Part shown: positions 4,734 to 6,291 of the stretch, piece by piece
How the letters are laid out: every line of letters begins with the position of its first letter
Position numbering within the stretch: position 1 is the first letter of the stretch
Assembly (NCBI GenBank): GCA_038117265.1
Contig: JAYOFO010000112.1
Location: 1 to 6,291 of the forward strand
Length of the DNA stretch: 6,291 nt
Origin: JAYPUG01 sp038117265
Lineage (GTDB): Bacteria; Pseudomonadota; Alphaproteobacteria; UBA6615
Reading direction: 5' to 3'
The notes under the pieces: model-generated
Database searches by the model: none
What the model saw: the letters and a program-made list of their open reading frames with translations, nothing else
Told to the model about the DNA's origin: nothing
Made by a program: the position numbers and the translations under genes

Positions 4734-6152
4734 CTAGAGATAGGGAGAAAACAACCTGGCGACCCCGTCGCGCAACCGAATAACGAGCGGGCGCTGCCGC
4801 ACCTCTTCCAGCGACAGCGGACGGGCCGCATCGCGTTCGCGCACGAACAGCGCATCGAGCCTGTCCACGAGCCCGGCATCGCGACATTCGAGGTTCAGCT
4901 CGAAATTGAGACGCAGGCTGCGCGGATCCCAGTTCGACGATCCGACCAGCGCCCAGTCGCGGTCCACCAGCATCATCTTGGCGTGGTTGAACGGTGCCGG
5001 ACCGAACCACACGCGGCAGCCATCCATCAAAAGTTCGTCCAGCCGCGCCCGGACGGCCCAGTCGACGAAGAACAGGTTGCTGCGCTCCGGAATGAGGATG
5101 TCGATCGCGACCCCCTTGCGGGCGGCCAGGCGCAGCGCCGAGACGAGGATTTCGTCGGGCAGGAAATAGGGCGTGAGGATCGCGATGCGCGCGCGCGCCT
5201 CCGATATTCCCGCATGCAGGATCCAGCGCATCCGGTCGATATGTTCGTGGGGGCCCGAGGGGATCGCGCGCGCCACGACCGGTCCGCTCGCGATCATCTC
5301 GGGATACCAGTCCGGTCCGTCTAGGACCTCGCGGGTCGTGACGGTCCAGTCGTCGGCGAAGACTTCCATCAGTTGCGCGACGACCGGACCCGTTATCCGG
5401 AAATGGATGTCGCGAACCGGGCGCGAGACATCGGACCGCACCTGGTTGTTGGCCGAGATGTTGATGCCGCCGGTGAAGCCTGTCTGGCCGTCGACCACCA
5501 GAACCTTCCGGTGGTTCCGCAGGTTCAGATAGGGCATCCGCCACGGCCAGAACGAGTGCATGTAGCGCGCGAAGGGAATGTCCGACTGGCGCAGCGCGGC
5601 GACGATGGTGGGAAAGGAATAGATCTGCCCGACGCCGTCGACGAGGACCCGGACCTCCACGCCGCGCAGCCTGGCCCGTTCCAGCGCCGCAACGAATGCG
5701 CGTCCCAGTGCGTCGTTCTTGAAGATGTAGGAGGACAGCGCGACGGACCGCTCCGCGCCGTCGATCGCCGCGATCATCGCGGGATAGGCCTCCTCGCCGT
5801 TGCGCAGGGGCTCGACATGGTTCCCGGCCACGGCGGGCTGCGTTGCCAGCCCGTCGACCAGCCGCGCCAACGGATCGTCGAGGGCAGCCGGTGCGCCGCC
5901 GGGATGTGTCCCGACGCGGCCGTCCAGGCGGCCGGCGCGGGTGCGCACGGCGCGGCGCCGGATCCGGTTGATGCCGAACAGGAGATAGGCGATCGAGCCG
6001 ATCACTGGCGACAGCAGGATCAGCCCGACCCAGGCGATCGCGGCGCTTTCGTTGCGCTTGTAGAGGATCACCGAGGCGGCCAGCACCACGGAGACGACCA
6101 GGACCAGCAAGGTCGTCGCGAACGGCCAGTAGAACGCAACCAGTTCAAGCAT
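4734..6152 (-). CDS. cls: Cardiolipin synthase, phospholipase D superfamily
   Basis: This 472-residue inner-membrane enzyme of the ClsA type joins two phosphatidylglycerol molecules into cardiolipin and releases glycerol. Two N-terminal hydrophobic spans are present (about 8-30 and 38-60; the second, AIAWVGLILLSPVIGSIAYLLFG, is the conserved ClsA segment). A basic linker follows (IRRRAVRTRAGR, 64-75). Two phospholipase D domains follow, each with an intact HxKxxxxD motif: His214, Lys216 and Asp221 in NHRKVLVVDGQTGFTGGIN, and His390, Lys392 and Asp397 in NHAKMMLVDRDWALVGSSN. The conserved RDIHFRITGP (247-256) and NWDPRSLRLNFELNLE (407-422) are also present, and the protein ends RLFSPYL, as family members tend to. 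Length is normal (about 480). An in-frame stop lies two codons before the ATG at 6152, so the start cannot be further upstream; its Shine-Dalgarno is weak. The hydrolase gene follows 16 bp downstream. Confidence 0.95.
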   Translation of the reverse strand: MLELVAFYWPFATTLLVLVVSVVLAASVILYKRNESAAIAWVGLILLSPVIGSIAYLLFGINRIRRRAVRTRAGRLDGRVGTHPGGAPAALDDPLARLVDGLATQPAVAGNHVEPLRNGEEAYPAMIAAIDGAERSVALSSYIFKNDALGRAFVAALERARLRGVEVRVLVDGVGQIYSFPTIVAALRQSDIPFARYMHSFWPWRMPYLNLRNHRKVLVVDGQTGFTGGINISANNQVRSDVSRPVRDIHFRITGPVVAQLMEVFADDWTVTTREVLDGPDWYPEMIASGPVVARAIPSGPHEHIDRMRWILHAGISEARARIAILTPYFLPDEILVSALRLAARKGVAIDILIPERSNLFFVDWAVRARLDELLMDGCRVWFGPAPFNHAKMMLVDRDWALVGSSNWDPRSLRLNFELNLECRDAGLVDRLDALFVRERDAARPLSLEEVRQRPLVIRLRDGVARLFSPYL

Positions 6153-6291
6153 CTGTCAGCACCAGGCCCCCCGGCCCGGGCGCGGTCGGTTCGGTGCGGG
6201 CCCACTAACCTGACCGCGAACCGGCCGCGTTGCAAGGCCGCCGCACGCATCACTGACCTGCCCCCTTAACCGGTTCCATTTGCTGAGTTAG
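6153..6291. other. Upstream region of cardiolipin synthase; no gene recognised
   Basis: I see no credible coding frame in these 139 bases. A leftward 61-residue frame (6253-6068) is mostly an out-of-phase reading of the cardiolipin synthase gene. The stretch is GC-rich and holds an imperfect inverted repeat around 6173-6203. A TTGCAA at 6230-6235 could serve as a leftward -35 element, but the sequence 17-18 bp downstream is a poor -10, so I do not call a promoter. The true cls promoter may lie here or beyond the right edge. Confidence 0.4.

Noticed and set aside
4718..4879. N-terminal extension of the hydrolase to the ATG at 4879
   Set aside because: It would overlap the cardiolipin synthase end by about 145 bp and adds a Cys/Arg-rich segment unlike hydrolases. 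The ATG at 4717 has a strong ribosome site.
4525..5544. A leftward 339-residue open frame within the cardiolipin synthase and hydrolase genes
   Set aside because: It is an out-of-phase reading of both genes. The in-phase readings carry intact HKD and catalytic-triad motifs.
5373..6269. A rightward 298-residue open frame antisense to cardiolipin synthase
   Set aside because: Its codon composition is that of an antisense shadow (Arg, Asp, Gln and Gly-rich) with no family-like motif.
6253..6277. GGAAC on the leftward strand (6277-6273), considered as a -35 of an EcfG-type general stress promoter upstream of cls
   Set aside because: No CGTT-like -10 is found at 16-18 bp, so the motif is incomplete.

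Overview
The window looks like chromosomal core sequence from a high-GC alphaproteobacterium, possibly Rhodospirillales-like. This rests on gene order and protein character, not on a database match. GC is high throughout, third positions are strongly GC-biased, and the chain polyprenyl synthase / DUF2007 / tRNA1(Val)-type methyltransferase / S49 peptidase / glyQ is a recurring alphaproteobacterial arrangement. I see no mobile element, CRISPR array, rRNA or tRNA gene, and nothing that points to a new defence or mobile system.

Layout. Positions 1-2646 form a leftward gene series. Read in transcription order, from right to left, it holds a DUF2007 protein (2646-2422), a TrmN6-like N6-adenine methyltransferase (2425-1688, GTGA overlap), an S49/SppA-family peptidase (1600-749), a 64-residue single-span membrane protein (735-541), and then glyQ (443 to the left edge, incomplete). 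A good sigma70-type promoter lies just upstream of glyQ, so glyQ need not depend on the upstream genes. Positions 2647-2789 are a divergent control region with a well-spaced rightward promoter and an 8-bp stem-loop at the predicted transcript start. It is followed by a Shine-Dalgarno sequence that places the start of the rightward polyprenyl diphosphate synthase gene (2790-3812) at a TTG codon.

Positions 3806-6152 hold a second leftward unit: a cardiolipin synthase-type phospholipase D protein (6152-4734), then, 16 bp downstream, an alpha/beta hydrolase with an intact Ser-Asp-His triad (4717-3806). The hydrolase gene converges on the synthase gene and the two overlap by 7 bp. The last 139 bases (6153-6291) are non-coding upstream sequence.

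The functions are housekeeping: glycine tRNA charging and tRNA modification, quinone side-chain synthesis, membrane proteolysis and phospholipid synthesis. The points most worth a second look are regulatory or contextual: the divergent promoter with overlapping -10 elements, the 5' stem-loop of the synthase leader, the pairing of cardiolipin synthase with an uncharacterised hydrolase, and the small membrane protein beside a peptidase that lacks its own membrane anchor.
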